Assembly: GCA_949948735.1 (NCBI GenBank)
Contig: CATLGV010000004.1
Span: forward strand, 62,001-126,000
Length of the DNA stretch: 64,000 nucleotides
Direction of reading: 5' to 3'
Origin: an uncultured Lachnospiraceae bacterium
GTDB lineage: Bacteria; Bacillota; Clostridia; Lachnospirales; Lachnospiraceae
Position numbers and translations under genes: made by a program. Positions 16,582-25,496 of the stretch are shown here, piece by piece. The notes under the pieces are model-generated. The model saw only the letters and a list, made by a program, of their open reading frames with translations, had not been told where the DNA came from and made no database searches. Numbering within the stretch: the stretch's first letter is position 1; each line of letters opens with the position of its first letter.

Positions 16582-18123
16582 ATGTACAGCAGGGTAATAA
16601 CAGGCGCGGTCAGTGGAATTGACAGTCAGATTGCCACGGTGGAGGTGGATGCCTCAAAAGGGATGCCCGGTTTTGAAATGGTAGGGCAGCTTAGCAATGA
16701 GGTTCGGGAGGCAAAGGAGCGCGTGCGTGTGGCGCTTAAGAATGCCGGGATGAATATTCCGGCTATGCGGATTACTATCAGCATATCGCCGGCGCAGATG
16801 CGCAAGGAGGGCGCCTCTTATGACCTGCCGATAGCGGTTGGCATGTTGGTTTCGCTTGGATATATTCCGGAAGAAAATATCAAAAATACTCTCATTATCG
16901 GTGAGCTGGGGCTGGACGGTGAGGTTAAGACGGTGAAGGGCGTGCTCCCTGTAGTGCAGAGGGCACGGACTGAGAATATGAAAAGATGCATCGTGCCAAA
17001 AGCAAATGTAAAGGAAGGCGCGGTTATAGATAAGATTGAAGTGATAGGGGTCTCCACTTTACAGGAGACCATTGATTATCTACAGGAGAAGGAAGCAAAT
17101 AAAGCACAGAGGATAGCCCCGGCTGAGCTTACCGGCATGGAGGCGCTGACGGAGGAGGCCGAGGAGGCGGATTTTGCGGATATCAACGGGCAGGAGGCCG
17201 TAAAAAGAGCTGTGGAGGTAGCGGCTGCAGGATTTCATCATGTGCTGCTGATAGGGCCGCCGGGCTCCGGCAAGACAATGATTGCCCAGCGGATTCCGAC
17301 GATACTGCCCGACATGACGATGAAGGAGAGCCTTGAAGTATCGACGATATACAGCGTAGCAGGGCTGCTGGATGACAAAAGGGCATTGATGACAAGACGG
17401 CCCTTTCTGGATCCACATCACACAATATCTGAACAGGCACTTGCAGGCGGCGGGCGTATACCCAGGCCGGGTGTCATATCACTTGCCCACAGAGGCGTTC
17501 TATTCATGGATGAGATTCCCGAATTTCGAAGAGATACATTGGAAATACTGCGTCAGCCTATGGAAGACAGGCGGATACATATTGCGCGCGCACACGGCAG
17601 CTTCGTGTATCCCGCGGACTTTATGCTTGTGGCGGCGATGAATCCCTGCCCTTGCGGCTATTTTCCCGACCGGAATAAATGCACCTGCTCGGAGGGCGAG
17701 GTAAAGCGGTATTTGTCGAGGATTTCAGGACCGATACTGGACAGAATAGACATTATGGCAGAGGCGCCCCGCATCGACATCCGGCAGCTCTGTGCCGGCA
17801 TGCACAATGAGCGCAGCCGTGATATCCGGGGGCGGGTTATGGAGGCAAGGCAGCGTCAGCTGCGTCGTTTTCGCGGCAGCAGATACCGCTTTAACGCGGA
17901 GCTTTCCGCCGGGGACGTCCTCAAATATTGTCCGCTTGGCATGGCAGAGCAGGAGCTGATGGAGCAGATTTTCAACAAAATGAATTTATCGGCAAGGGCC
18001 TATCATAAAATAATAAAAATATCGAGAACCATCGCCGATTTGGATGGGGCGGACAACATTCAGACCGACCATATCGGCGAGGCGGTTTGCTACCGCATGA
18101 ATGAGCGGGAATACTGGCGTTAG
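16582..18123 (+). CDS. comM: YifB/ComM family AAA+ ATPase (Mg-chelatase-like)
   Basis: The 513-residue protein has the N-terminal ComM domain (MYSRVITGAVSGIDSQIATV, MPGFEMVGQLSNEVREAKER). The Mg-chelatase-type AAA+ module carries Walker A GPPGSGKTM near residue 225 and Walker B GVLFMDEIPEF. The loop MNPCPCGYFPD is followed by a C-terminal lid domain. ComM is a hexameric helicase that promotes branch migration when single-stranded DNA is integrated in natural transformation. The gene overlaps dprA, which protects the same incoming DNA. A sigma-A promoter precedes it. Confidence 0.92.
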   Translation: MYSRVITGAVSGIDSQIATVEVDASKGMPGFEMVGQLSNEVREAKERVRVALKNAGMNIPAMRITISISPAQMRKEGASYDLPIAVGMLVSLGYIPEENIKNTLIIGELGLDGEVKTVKGVLPVVQRARTENMKRCIVPKANVKEGAVIDKIEVIGVSTLQETIDYLQEKEANKAQRIAPAELTGMEALTEEAEEADFADINGQEAVKRAVEVAAAGFHHVLLIGPPGSGKTMIAQRIPTILPDMTMKESLEVSTIYSVAGLLDDKRALMTRRPFLDPHHTISEQALAGGGRIPRPGVISLAHRGVLFMDEIPEFRRDTLEILRQPMEDRRIHIARAHGSFVYPADFMLVAAMNPCPCGYFPDRNKCTCSEGEVKRYLSRISGPILDRIDIMAEAPRIDIRQLCAGMHNERSRDIRGRVMEARQRQLRRFRGSRYRFNAELSAGDVLKYCPLGMAEQELMEQIFNKMNLSARAYHKIIKISRTIADLDGADNIQTDHIGEAVCYRMNEREYWR

Positions 18124-19246
18124 GAGAAGAATCATAGAAAGACAGAAGATATATGCCTGCTGGCTGGATAGCGGCATTTGGGTGGACCGGAGGGCAAAGC
18201 ACGCGCTGCTTCGCGCGGCGGGATCGCCGGAGGAGATTTACCGCAGGACGGACGGCAGGGCGGATGCCTGGCTTACGGCGATTGCGGGGCAAAAGAACTG
18301 CGACCGCTTGAAGCAGCATCGACGGCAGGCGCAGCCGGAAGCGCTCTGGGATAAAATGAACAAAGACGGGATACAATACACCTTCTGTAAGGCGGCGGAT
18401 TTCCCGCAGCGGCTGACAGATATTCCGGATCCGCCGTTTGGGATATTTTATAAGGGACGGCTGCCCGACGCCGCCGCTGCGTCGGCAGCGGTTATCGGCG
18501 CGCGCAAATGCAGCGAATACGGGAAATATATGGCGGAGCATATTACGGAGGGGCTTGTGCGGCATGGCATTGCGATTATAAGCGGCATGGCGATGGGGAT
18601 TGACGGTATCAGCCAGCGGACGGCACTCAAGGCGGGGGGCAGATCCTATGCAGTCCTTGGCTGCGGCGCAGATGTGATTTACCCGCCTTCTAACGAGCCG
18701 CTGTATCACGGGCTGCTTGCGGGCGGGGGTGTTCTCTCGGAATATCCGCCGCAGACGGCGCCCAGAGCGGCGCTCTTTCCGCCGAGAAACAGGATTATCA
18801 GCGCGCTTGCGGATGTTGTGCTGGTGATAGAGGCACGGGAGAAAAGCGGCACATTCATCACGGTGGATATGGCGCTGGAGCAGGGACGGGAGGTTTATGC
18901 GGTGCCGGGCCGGTGCAACGATGCATTGAGCGTGGGCTGTAACAGGCTGTTAAGGCAGGGGGCCGGCGTCGTCATATCGGCCGAAGACATCATAGAGGAT
19001 ATGGGCTGGGGCCGCACCGCGCCCGGAAACGCGGATGCAGAGGCGCGGACGGAAACGCTTTCACCGCTTGCACAGGACGTATACGGCATGATGAATCCGG
19101 GAACGCTGACGACGCAGGAGGCGCTTGTCGCGGCACTGCGCGGGACGGGCAACAACACGCCCTTTGCGCAAATCTGCGGGGCTGTTCTCGAGCTGGAGCT
19201 CAAAAACCTGATAGAAAAAACAGGCGGCGCTTATCGGCGCAGGTAA
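18101..19246 (+). CDS. dprA: DNA-processing protein DprA
   Basis: DprA loads RecA on incoming single-stranded DNA. The Rossmann-like core runs from about residue 95 to 305, with AAVIGARKCSEYGK, IISGMAMGIDGISQRTAL, PPRNRIISALADVVLVIEA and SGTFITVDMALEQGR. A C-terminal winged-helix domain (about 320-381) follows. ATG 18101 overlaps the end of comM by 23 bp but has no good ribosome site. An AGGAGAAG element at 18121-18128 lies farther in without a standard start codon after it. Either weak coupled initiation from ATG 18101 or a rare start (ATC/ATA) is possible. Length is normal for the family. Confidence 0.9.
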   Translation: MSGNTGVRRRIIERQKIYACWLDSGIWVDRRAKHALLRAAGSPEEIYRRTDGRADAWLTAIAGQKNCDRLKQHRRQAQPEALWDKMNKDGIQYTFCKAADFPQRLTDIPDPPFGIFYKGRLPDAAAASAAVIGARKCSEYGKYMAEHITEGLVRHGIAIISGMAMGIDGISQRTALKAGGRSYAVLGCGADVIYPPSNEPLYHGLLAGGGVLSEYPPQTAPRAALFPPRNRIISALADVVLVIEAREKSGTFITVDMALEQGREVYAVPGRCNDALSVGCNRLLRQGAGVVISAEDIIEDMGWGRTAPGNADAEARTETLSPLAQDVYGMMNPGTLTTQEALVAALRGTGNNTPFAQICGAVLELELKNLIEKTGGAYRRR

Positions 19247-19262
19247 AAATTTTAGATTTTAC

Positions 19263-19291
19263 TTGCATCGGAAAAAATTTTGGTTTATAGT
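19263..19291 (+). promoter_or_regulatory. Sigma-A promoter of topA
   Basis: TTGCAT (19263-19268), a 17-bp spacer and TATAGT (19286-19291) lie 39 bp ahead of the start. Confidence 0.7.
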
Positions 19292-19330
19292 TGTGAACTG
19301 TAAATGACAAAATGAAAAAGGGGAAACGGT

Positions 19331-21394
19331 ATGGCAAAATACTTAGTGATTGTAGAGTCACCCGCAAAGGTAAAGACGATTAAGAAATTTCTTGGGGCAA
19401 ATTATGAAGTGCTCGCAAGCAATGGTCATGTACGGGACATGCCAAAGAGCCAGCTTGGCTTCGACGCGGCAAACGATTACGAACCTAAATATATAACCAT
19501 TCGCGGCAAAGGAGACATTCTGGCGAAGCTTCGCAAGGAAGTAAAGAAAGCGGAGAAGGTCTATCTTGCGACGGACCCTGACCGTGAAGGGGAAGCAATT
19601 TCATGGCATTTATATATGGCGCTGAAGCTTGAAGATAAGAAGGTTTATCGTATAACATTTAATGAGATTACGAAAAACGCCGTCAAGGATTCCTTTAAGA
19701 ACCCCAGAGAGATTGACATGAGCCTTGTAGATGCCCAGCAGGCAAGGCGTATGCTGGACAGAATGGTAGGCTATCGGATATCGCCGCTTTTGTGGGCCAA
19801 GATAAAGCGGGGGCTGAGCGCAGGACGCGTACAGTCCGTGGCGCTGCGTATTATCTGTGACAGGGAGGAGGAGATCAACGCCTTTATTCCCGAGGAGTAT
19901 TGGACGCTTGACGCGTCGCTGAAGGTAAAGGGGGAGAAGAAGCCGCTTCTGGCCAAATACAGCGCAAGTACCGGGATTTCCTCGCGGGAGGAGATGGATA
20001 AGCTTCTGAAGGAGCTGGAAAATGCCAGCTTTGAGATAACCGATATCCGGAAGGGGGAGCGCACAAAGAAGGCGCCGCTGCCGTTTACGACCTCCACGCT
20101 GCAGCAGGAGGCAAGCAAGGTGCTGAATTTTTCAACACAGAAGACGATGCGTCTTGCGCAGCAGCTTTACGAGGGCGTAGAGCTCAAGGGGCAGGGGACT
20201 GTCGGTATCATTACCTATTTAAGAACGGATTCTACCAGGATTTCGGATGAGGCTGTGACGGCGGCCAGGGCATATATTACAGAAAACTATGGCGCCGCCT
20301 ATGCGGCAGGAGAGGCTGCCGTAAAGAAAAAGGAGCAGAAGATTCAGGATGCGCATGAGGCGATACGCCCTACGGATATTGCGAATACGCCGGCTGCGAT
20401 AAAGGATTCCTTAAGCCGCGACCAGTTCCGGCTTTATCAGCTTATCTGGAAGCGTTTTACGGCATGCCGCATGGCAAACGCGCAGTATGAGACGACGTCC
20501 GTTAAAATAGAAGCAAACGGGCACAAATTTACAGTGGCAGCCTCCAATCTGGTGTTTGAAGGCTTTATGAGCGTATACAGGGAAGAGGATGAAGAAAAGG
20601 CGGATTCCAATAAGGCGGTGAACGCGCTGTCAAAGGATACGCAGCTTACGCTGGACCGGCTGGAGCCCAGGCAGCATTTTACGCAGCCGCCCGCCCACTA
20701 CACGGAGGCGTCTCTTGTAAGAGCGCTGGAGGAGCTGGGTATCGGGCGGCCGAGTACCTATGCGCCGACCATCACGACGATTATGGCGAGAAGATATGTT
20801 GTGAAGGAAGATAAAAACCTCTATGTGTCGGAGCTTGGCGAGGTTGTGAACAATATGATGAAGGATGCGTTCCCGTCGATTGTGGACGTCAACTTTACGG
20901 CGAATCTCGAAGCGCTGCTCGACAAAGTAGAGGAAGGCGTTATCGGCTGGAAAACGGTCGTTTCAAACTTCTATCCGGACCTGGACGAGGCGGTCAAAAA
21001 GGCGGAGAAGGAGCTTGAGGAGGTAGAGATTGCGGATGAGGTATCGGAAGAGGTCTGCGATGTATGCGGCAGAAACATGGTTATCAAGTATGGGCCGCAC
21101 GGGAAGTTCCTTGCCTGTCCGGGCTTTCCGGAGTGCCGCAATACAAAGCCCTATTTTGAGAAAATCGGCGTTGCCTGTCCTAAATGCGGCGGGGAGATCG
21201 TGATCAGAAAGACGAAGAAGGGCAGGAAATACTATGGCTGTGAGAATATTCCGGAGTGTGATTTCATGGTATGGCAGCGGCCTTCAAAGGAGAAATGTGA
21301 AAAATGCGGCGGCATTCAGCTGATAAAGGGCAATCAGCTTGTCTGTATGAACGAGCAGTGCGGGCACGTGCAAAAGCTTCTGAATAATTCATAA
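19331..21394 (+). CDS. topA: DNA topoisomerase I (type IA)
   Basis: The 687-residue enzyme relaxes negative supercoils. The N-terminal TOPRIM domain shows KYLVIVESPAKVKTI and ATDPDREGEAISWH. The active-site Tyr296 is in GIITYLRTDSTRISDEA. Three C-terminal Cys4 zinc ribbons follow (CDVCG...CPGFPEC, CPKCGG...CENIPEC, CEKCGG...CMNEQC). A GGGGAAACGG site precedes ATG 19331. The order dprA-topA-codY-flgB resembles the Bacillus order dprA-topA-...-codY-flgB, without the intervening trmFO, xerC and clpQY. Confidence 0.96.
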   Translation: MAKYLVIVESPAKVKTIKKFLGANYEVLASNGHVRDMPKSQLGFDAANDYEPKYITIRGKGDILAKLRKEVKKAEKVYLATDPDREGEAISWHLYMALKLEDKKVYRITFNEITKNAVKDSFKNPREIDMSLVDAQQARRMLDRMVGYRISPLLWAKIKRGLSAGRVQSVALRIICDREEEINAFIPEEYWTLDASLKVKGEKKPLLAKYSASTGISSREEMDKLLKELENASFEITDIRKGERTKKAPLPFTTSTLQQEASKVLNFSTQKTMRLAQQLYEGVELKGQGTVGIITYLRTDSTRISDEAVTAARAYITENYGAAYAAGEAAVKKKEQKIQDAHEAIRPTDIANTPAAIKDSLSRDQFRLYQLIWKRFTACRMANAQYETTSVKIEANGHKFTVAASNLVFEGFMSVYREEDEEKADSNKAVNALSKDTQLTLDRLEPRQHFTQPPAHYTEASLVRALEELGIGRPSTYAPTITTIMARRYVVKEDKNLYVSELGEVVNNMMKDAFPSIVDVNFTANLEALLDKVEEGVIGWKTVVSNFYPDLDEAVKKAEKELEEVEIADEVSEEVCDVCGRNMVIKYGPHGKFLACPGFPECRNTKPYFEKIGVACPKCGGEIVIRKTKKGRKYYGCENIPECDFMVWQRPSKEKCEKCGGIQLIKGNQLVCMNEQCGHVQKLLNNS

Positions 21395-21439
21395 AAAAGG
21401 CTGAATTGTGGAAAAACTCATAAATAACAACCACAACTA

Positions 21440-21468
21440 TTGAAAAATGGCTGGTCCTGTGTTAAAAT
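21440..21468 (+). promoter_or_regulatory. Sigma-A promoter of codY
   Basis: TTGAAA (21440-21445), a 17-bp spacer and TAAAAT (21463-21468) lie 45 bp ahead of the codY start. Confidence 0.7.
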
Positions 21469-21513
21469 TTACTGTAATAGACGCAGACGACAAATAGAAC
21501 TTGGAGGTTGGAT

Positions 21514-22299
21514 ATGAGCAGTGTACAATTGTTAGACAAGACAAGAAAGATTGGAAAGCTTTTGCACAACAACAATTCCAGCAAGGTCGTTTTTAATGAT
21601 ATTTGCAAGGTGATTCGTGATATTGTGGATTCCAATGTACTGGTGATCAGCAAGAAGGGCAAGGTCCTGGGAGTCGGCAATTGTGAGGGGGTAGAGGTAT
21701 TGACGGAGCTGGTTGAGGGTAACGTCGGCGGCTTCATTGATCCGATGCTCAACGAACGGCTTCTGGGAGTGCTTTCCACAAAGGAAAACGTCAATCTTGC
21801 CACCTTAGGCTTTGAGAACACGGATATCCGCAAGTTTCAGGCGATTATCACGCCGATTGAGATTGCGGGAGAACGGCTTGGCACACTGTTTATTTACAAG
21901 TGCAATGAACAGTATGACATCGATGATATTATTTTATGCGAGTATGGCGTGACGGTAGTAGGATTGGAGATGCTTCGCGCCGTCAGTGAGGAGAGCGCCG
22001 AGGAGAGCCGTAAGGTAGCGGTTGTAAAATCTGCCATTTCGACACTGTCCTTTTCTGAAATGGAGGCGATTACGCATATCTTTGACGAGCTGGGCGGGAC
22101 GGAGGGCATCCTTGTGGCCAGCAAGATTGCGGATCGTGTCGGCATTACGCGCAGTGTGATTGTCAATGCGCTGCGTAAGTTTGAAAGCGCCGGCGTGATT
22201 GAATCACGCTCCTCCGGTATGAAGGGGACCTATATCAAGGTCTTGAACGACGTGGTTTTTGAGGAAGTGGCTGCGCTGAAACGCCAGCTGAGCAAATAG
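21514..22299 (+). CDS. codY: GTP- and branched-chain amino acid-sensing global regulator CodY
   Basis: The 261-residue protein has an N-terminal GAF domain that senses isoleucine, leucine and valine (LLDKTRKIGKLLHN, NVNLATLGFENTDIRKFQAI). A long helix links it to the C-terminal winged helix-turn-helix, which contains ASKIADRVGITRSVIVNALR and FESAGVIESRSSGMKG. CodY represses biosynthesis, competence and motility genes when nutrients are plentiful. ATG 21514 is preferred because GGAGG (21503-21507) lies 6 bases before it; TTG 21508 is too close. The gene stands directly ahead of the flagellar operon but is separated from it by a terminator and a new promoter. Confidence 0.96.
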   Translation: MSSVQLLDKTRKIGKLLHNNNSSKVVFNDICKVIRDIVDSNVLVISKKGKVLGVGNCEGVEVLTELVEGNVGGFIDPMLNERLLGVLSTKENVNLATLGFENTDIRKFQAIITPIEIAGERLGTLFIYKCNEQYDIDDIILCEYGVTVVGLEMLRAVSEESAEESRKVAVVKSAISTLSFSEMEAITHIFDELGGTEGILVASKIADRVGITRSVIVNALRKFESAGVIESRSSGMKGTYIKVLNDVVFEEVAALKRQLSK

Positions 22300-22378
22300 C
22301 CGGGGCAGTGCTGCACCGCACAGATGAAATCAATACAGTGTATAAAGGATTATTGCTGTTACGTCAGAACAAGGGAGA

Positions 22379-22416
22379 ACGCAGGGACGCGGAGAGAGGG
22401 CGGCCTGCGTTTTTTG
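22379..22416 (+). terminator. Rho-independent terminator of codY
   Basis: ACGCAGG (22379-22385) pairs with CCTGCGT (22404-22410), followed by a run of T. The 18-base interior is G-rich and may form further pairs. Confidence 0.75.
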
Positions 22417-22453
22417 CGTGTCGGGACAGGCGGGGTGCCGCACAAAAAAATGC

Positions 22454-22481
22454 TTGAAATATTCTAGAAATACTCTATAAT
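22454..22481 (+). promoter_or_regulatory. Sigma-A promoter of the flagellar operon
   Basis: TTGAAA (22454-22459), a 16-bp spacer and the perfect -10 TATAAT (22476-22481) leave an 80-base leader before flgB. The leader contains ATGCC-9-GGCAT and AGCAT-5-ATGCT inverted repeats of unknown role. Confidence 0.75.
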
Positions 22482-22561
22482 AGAATAAGGGACAGCATGT
22501 ATTATGCTATGTAAAGTCATGCCTGAATATACGGCATAGGGGATAAACAGGAGGAATGCAG

Positions 22562-22951
22562 ATGCTGGGTAAAGGGATATTTGATTATGTGAATGTGTTG
22601 GAGAACTCGCTGGATGCGGCGTCGGCAAGATACAGTCTGATTTCCAATAATCTTGCAAACGTGAATACGCCTCATTATAAGCGTAAGGATATTCGGTTTG
22701 AGACAGAGCTGAAGCAGGCGTTTATACGCGCCGGCGGCGACAGCGTGGACGCAAAGGTTAAGAAGCTGGATTGGAACGGGCTAAAGCCTCAGGCATATAC
22801 GGACTATTCAGAGCTTTCGTTCCGTTATGACGGCAATAATGTGGACGTCAACAACGAGGAAGGAATCCTTGCGAAGACAGAGACCAAATACAACGGAATG
22901 ATGGATTTGCTGAATAAGAATTTTTCTCAGATTCAGTCTGTATTGAAATAG
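22562..22951 (+). CDS. flgB: Flagellar basal-body rod protein FlgB
   Basis: This is the proximal rod subunit and the first gene of the operon. The N-terminal motif ARYSLISNNLANVNTPHYKR is the rod/hook family signature, and the C-terminal helix (YNGMMDLLNKNFSQIQSVL) pairs with the N-terminal one. The mature length is about 130 residues, normal for FlgB. ATG 22562 is chosen because AGGAGG (22549-22554) stands 7 bases before it; the in-frame ATG 22556 is one base away from that site. It is followed by flgC after 13 bp. Confidence 0.93.
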   Translation: MLGKGIFDYVNVLENSLDAASARYSLISNNLANVNTPHYKRKDIRFETELKQAFIRAGGDSVDAKVKKLDWNGLKPQAYTDYSELSFRYDGNNVDVNNEEGILAKTETKYNGMMDLLNKNFSQIQSVLK

Positions 22952-22964
22952 GAGGAGATAAGGA

Positions 22965-23456
22965 ATGGGAATTTTTGATTCATTTGATATCAGTGCTTCC
23001 GGCATGTCGGCGGAAAGATTTCGCATGGATATTATTTCACAAAATCTGGCAAATGCCAACACCACCAGAACAGAGGACGGTACGCCTTATGTCAGAAAGG
23101 TAGTGACATTTCAGGAGAAGACGGACGCGAGATCCGGAAAGTTTTCGCATGTGTTCAATAACGTATGCAATGGCGTAAGCGGTAAGATGATTGGTAATCT
23201 TGGCTCTGCGAAGCTGACGACTCCGGGAATTGGCGTGAAGATAGGCGGCATATATGAGGATACATGGACACCGGAGGTTCTCACCTATGAGCCGGAGCAT
23301 CCCGATGCGGATGAGAACGGCTATGTACATTCCCCAAACGTAAATATCATTACAGAGATGACGAATATGATTGACGCGAGCCGCGGCTATGACGCGAACC
23401 GCGCTGCGTTTGATGCCGGAAAGAAGATGGCGCTCAAGGGACTGGAAATGAATTAA
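22965..23456 (+). CDS. flgC: Flagellar basal-body rod protein FlgC
   Basis: This 163-residue rod subunit has the N-terminal signature SGMSAERFRMDIISQNLANANTT shortened as SQNLANANTT, and the C-terminal NVNIITEMTNMIDASRGYDA motif. It polymerises above FlgB and FliE across the periplasm-equivalent zone of the Gram-positive wall. A GGAGGAGATAAGGA site precedes the start. Length and motifs are normal. Confidence 0.94.
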   Translation: MGIFDSFDISASGMSAERFRMDIISQNLANANTTRTEDGTPYVRKVVTFQEKTDARSGKFSHVFNNVCNGVSGKMIGNLGSAKLTTPGIGVKIGGIYEDTWTPEVLTYEPEHPDADENGYVHSPNVNIITEMTNMIDASRGYDANRAAFDAGKKMALKGLEMN

Positions 23457-23476
23457 GCTAAGAAGCGGGGAGAAAA

Positions 23477-23815
23477 ATGAAAATTACAAATACAAGTGAT
23501 ATCAACAGCTTATACAGCATAAACTCTAATGCAATTCGGGATACATTGTCCAGCGCGCAAAATGCCGCGGCGGGCACGGAGCGGGCGAACGTTTTCGATA
23601 CGTTTTTGAATGCCGCGGTGAGCAATATTACAGACACGAATGAGGCGCTTTCCAATCAGGAAAACGAGATTATGAAATGGGCCATGGGTATTTCCGAGAA
23701 TACACATGACCTTACAGTTGCGGTCGGCAAAGCAGATGCGGCCCTGGCATATACAACAGCGATTCGTGACAAGCTGCTGGAGGCATATAAGGAGATCATG
23801 CAGATTCAGATATAG
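23477..23815 (+). CDS. fliE: Flagellar hook-basal body complex protein FliE
   Basis: This 112-residue protein joins the MS ring to the rod. Its conserved C-terminal half is present (NVFDTFLNAAVSNITDTNEA, ALAYTTAIRDKLLEAYKEIM), and its N-terminus is variable as usual. A GGGGAG site lies before ATG 23477. It sits 20 bp behind flgC in the normal gene order. Confidence 0.9.
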   Translation: MKITNTSDINSLYSINSNAIRDTLSSAQNAAAGTERANVFDTFLNAAVSNITDTNEALSNQENEIMKWAMGISENTHDLTVAVGKADAALAYTTAIRDKLLEAYKEIMQIQI

Positions 23816-23873
23816 AGGGGTAGAGCCTTAGCGTAATGAATATGGGGAACTATGGGAGAAGGAGACACTTCAG

Positions 23874-25490
23874 ATGGTTGACAAGATACTGGAATTTGGC
23901 AAAAAGATTTTAGACAGGGTGAAGGAATGGTGGAATAAATTCCAGCCAAAGCAGAAAACCCTGATTATCGGTATCGGCGTAGCATTATTGCTGGCTGTTT
24001 CCATACTGATATTTGTCCTTGCAAAGAAACAGTATGTACCGTTGGCAAGCTGTGAGTCCACAAAGGAGGCTGCGGCAATCCGGGATTTGCTTGACGGGCA
24101 GGATTTGGACTATGATATTTCAAGCGACGGGCTGAACTTTCAAATTCTAAAATCACAGGAAGCTGACGCGAGTCTGCTGCTTGGGGCGAACGACATACCG
24201 ACGGCGGCATATACGCTGGAGGACGTAGTGGACGGCAGCTTTTCCACCACGGAGGCCGACAAACAGAAAAAATACAAGTACTACAAGGAAAGCCGCATGG
24301 AGGACCATCTGGAGCACATGCAGGCTATAACGGAGGCAACAGTAGACATTACGATACCGGACGATAACGGCACGCTGATTGCGCAGAACCTTGAGAGCTA
24401 CGCAAGCGTTATGCTCACGCTCAATCCGGACGTCAGCTTTACGGAGGAGAACGCGGCGGCGGTAGCAAGGTTTGTTGCAACGGCCCTGGGGAACGATACG
24501 ACGGACAATGTCACGATTACAGACACTGCAACCGGAAGCACCCTGTTTCCGGTAGAACAGGCGTATTCCACGATAGAGAAGGCCGACAACATGATGATGC
24601 TCAAGCAGGAAGCGGAGAGCCTTATCAAGAACGAGGTCAAACAGGTGCTGCTTGGCACGAACGAGTTCAACCAGATTGAGGTGGCGCCGAATGTCGTAAT
24701 GGACTTCTCACAGATTAAGACGACAACGCATGATTACTATGCGCCCGAGGGGCATGATCAGGGACTGTATTCCCATCAGGAGATTTATAAGTCCAATACG
24801 CAGGAGGGCGTCGGCGACGTGCCGGGAACAGACTCCAATTCCGAGACCGGCTATGACATTGAGGAGTCGACGGGCGGCGTGATAAGCTCTTACCAGAGTA
24901 TAACGGATTATCTTCCCGGAGAGAAAATCACGGAGGAGATACCGGCAATCGGCACAATCGTGTATAACAGCAGTACGATTTCCGTGGCGGCGGTGCGGTT
25001 CCGGGTAGTCCGTGAGGATGATGTAAGGCTCCAGGGATTTTTGGACGGCATCACATGGGAAGAATACAAGCTTGCCAACGACACCAGAGAGAAGATAGAG
25101 GTGGACGAGGATCTTGTAAGCCTGGTTGCGAACGCGACCGGAGTTCCGACAAGGAATGTTACGGTTGTGGCATATGAGGAAGTGCATTTTGTTGACAGCG
25201 TTGAGACGCCAGTCGCTTATAAGGATATTATTCAGATCGTTCTGATTGTTATTATCCTGCTGCTTTTGGCATTTGTCGTATTTATGAGCCTGCGGACAAA
25301 GCGGGAGGTCGAAGAGGAGGAAGAGCTTTCTGTTGAGGACCTGCTGCAGTCCGGTCAACAGGAAGAGCTTGAGAGTATAGAGACAGAGCAGAAATCCGAG
25401 GCCAGAAGACTTATTGAGAATTTCGTAGAGGAGAATCCCGAAGCGGTTGCGACTCTTCTGAGAAATTGGCTTGATGAGGATTGGGGGTAA
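23874..25490 (+). CDS. fliF: Flagellar MS-ring protein FliF
   Basis: The 538-residue protein forms the membrane ring that starts flagellar assembly. Two membrane segments enclose the ring-building motifs: about residues 29-50 (LIIGIGVALLLAVSILIFVL) and about 447-468 (IIQIVLIVIILLLLAFVVF). The extracytoplasmic part contains KYKYYKESRMEDHLEHM and DNMMMLKQEAESLI. The C-terminal tail (LIENFVEENPEAVATLLRNW) is the FliG-binding segment. It lies 6 bp before fliG. Confidence 0.95.
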   Translation: MVDKILEFGKKILDRVKEWWNKFQPKQKTLIIGIGVALLLAVSILIFVLAKKQYVPLASCESTKEAAAIRDLLDGQDLDYDISSDGLNFQILKSQEADASLLLGANDIPTAAYTLEDVVDGSFSTTEADKQKKYKYYKESRMEDHLEHMQAITEATVDITIPDDNGTLIAQNLESYASVMLTLNPDVSFTEENAAAVARFVATALGNDTTDNVTITDTATGSTLFPVEQAYSTIEKADNMMMLKQEAESLIKNEVKQVLLGTNEFNQIEVAPNVVMDFSQIKTTTHDYYAPEGHDQGLYSHQEIYKSNTQEGVGDVPGTDSNSETGYDIEESTGGVISSYQSITDYLPGEKITEEIPAIGTIVYNSSTISVAAVRFRVVREDDVRLQGFLDGITWEEYKLANDTREKIEVDEDLVSLVANATGVPTRNVTVVAYEEVHFVDSVETPVAYKDIIQIVLIVIILLLLAFVVFMSLRTKREVEEEEELSVEDLLQSGQQEELESIETEQKSEARRLIENFVEENPEAVATLLRNWLDEDWG

Positions 25491-25496
25491 TACATA

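Noticed and set aside
21404-21418. CodY box upstream of codY (autoregulation)
   Set aside because: AATTGTGGAAAAACT has five mismatches to the consensus and no dyad symmetry.
22513-22540. TAAAGTCA...GGCATAGG as a sigma-D promoter for flgB
   Set aside because: The -35 fits but the spacing is two bases too long and the -10 is poor, whereas a good sigma-A promoter stands just upstream.
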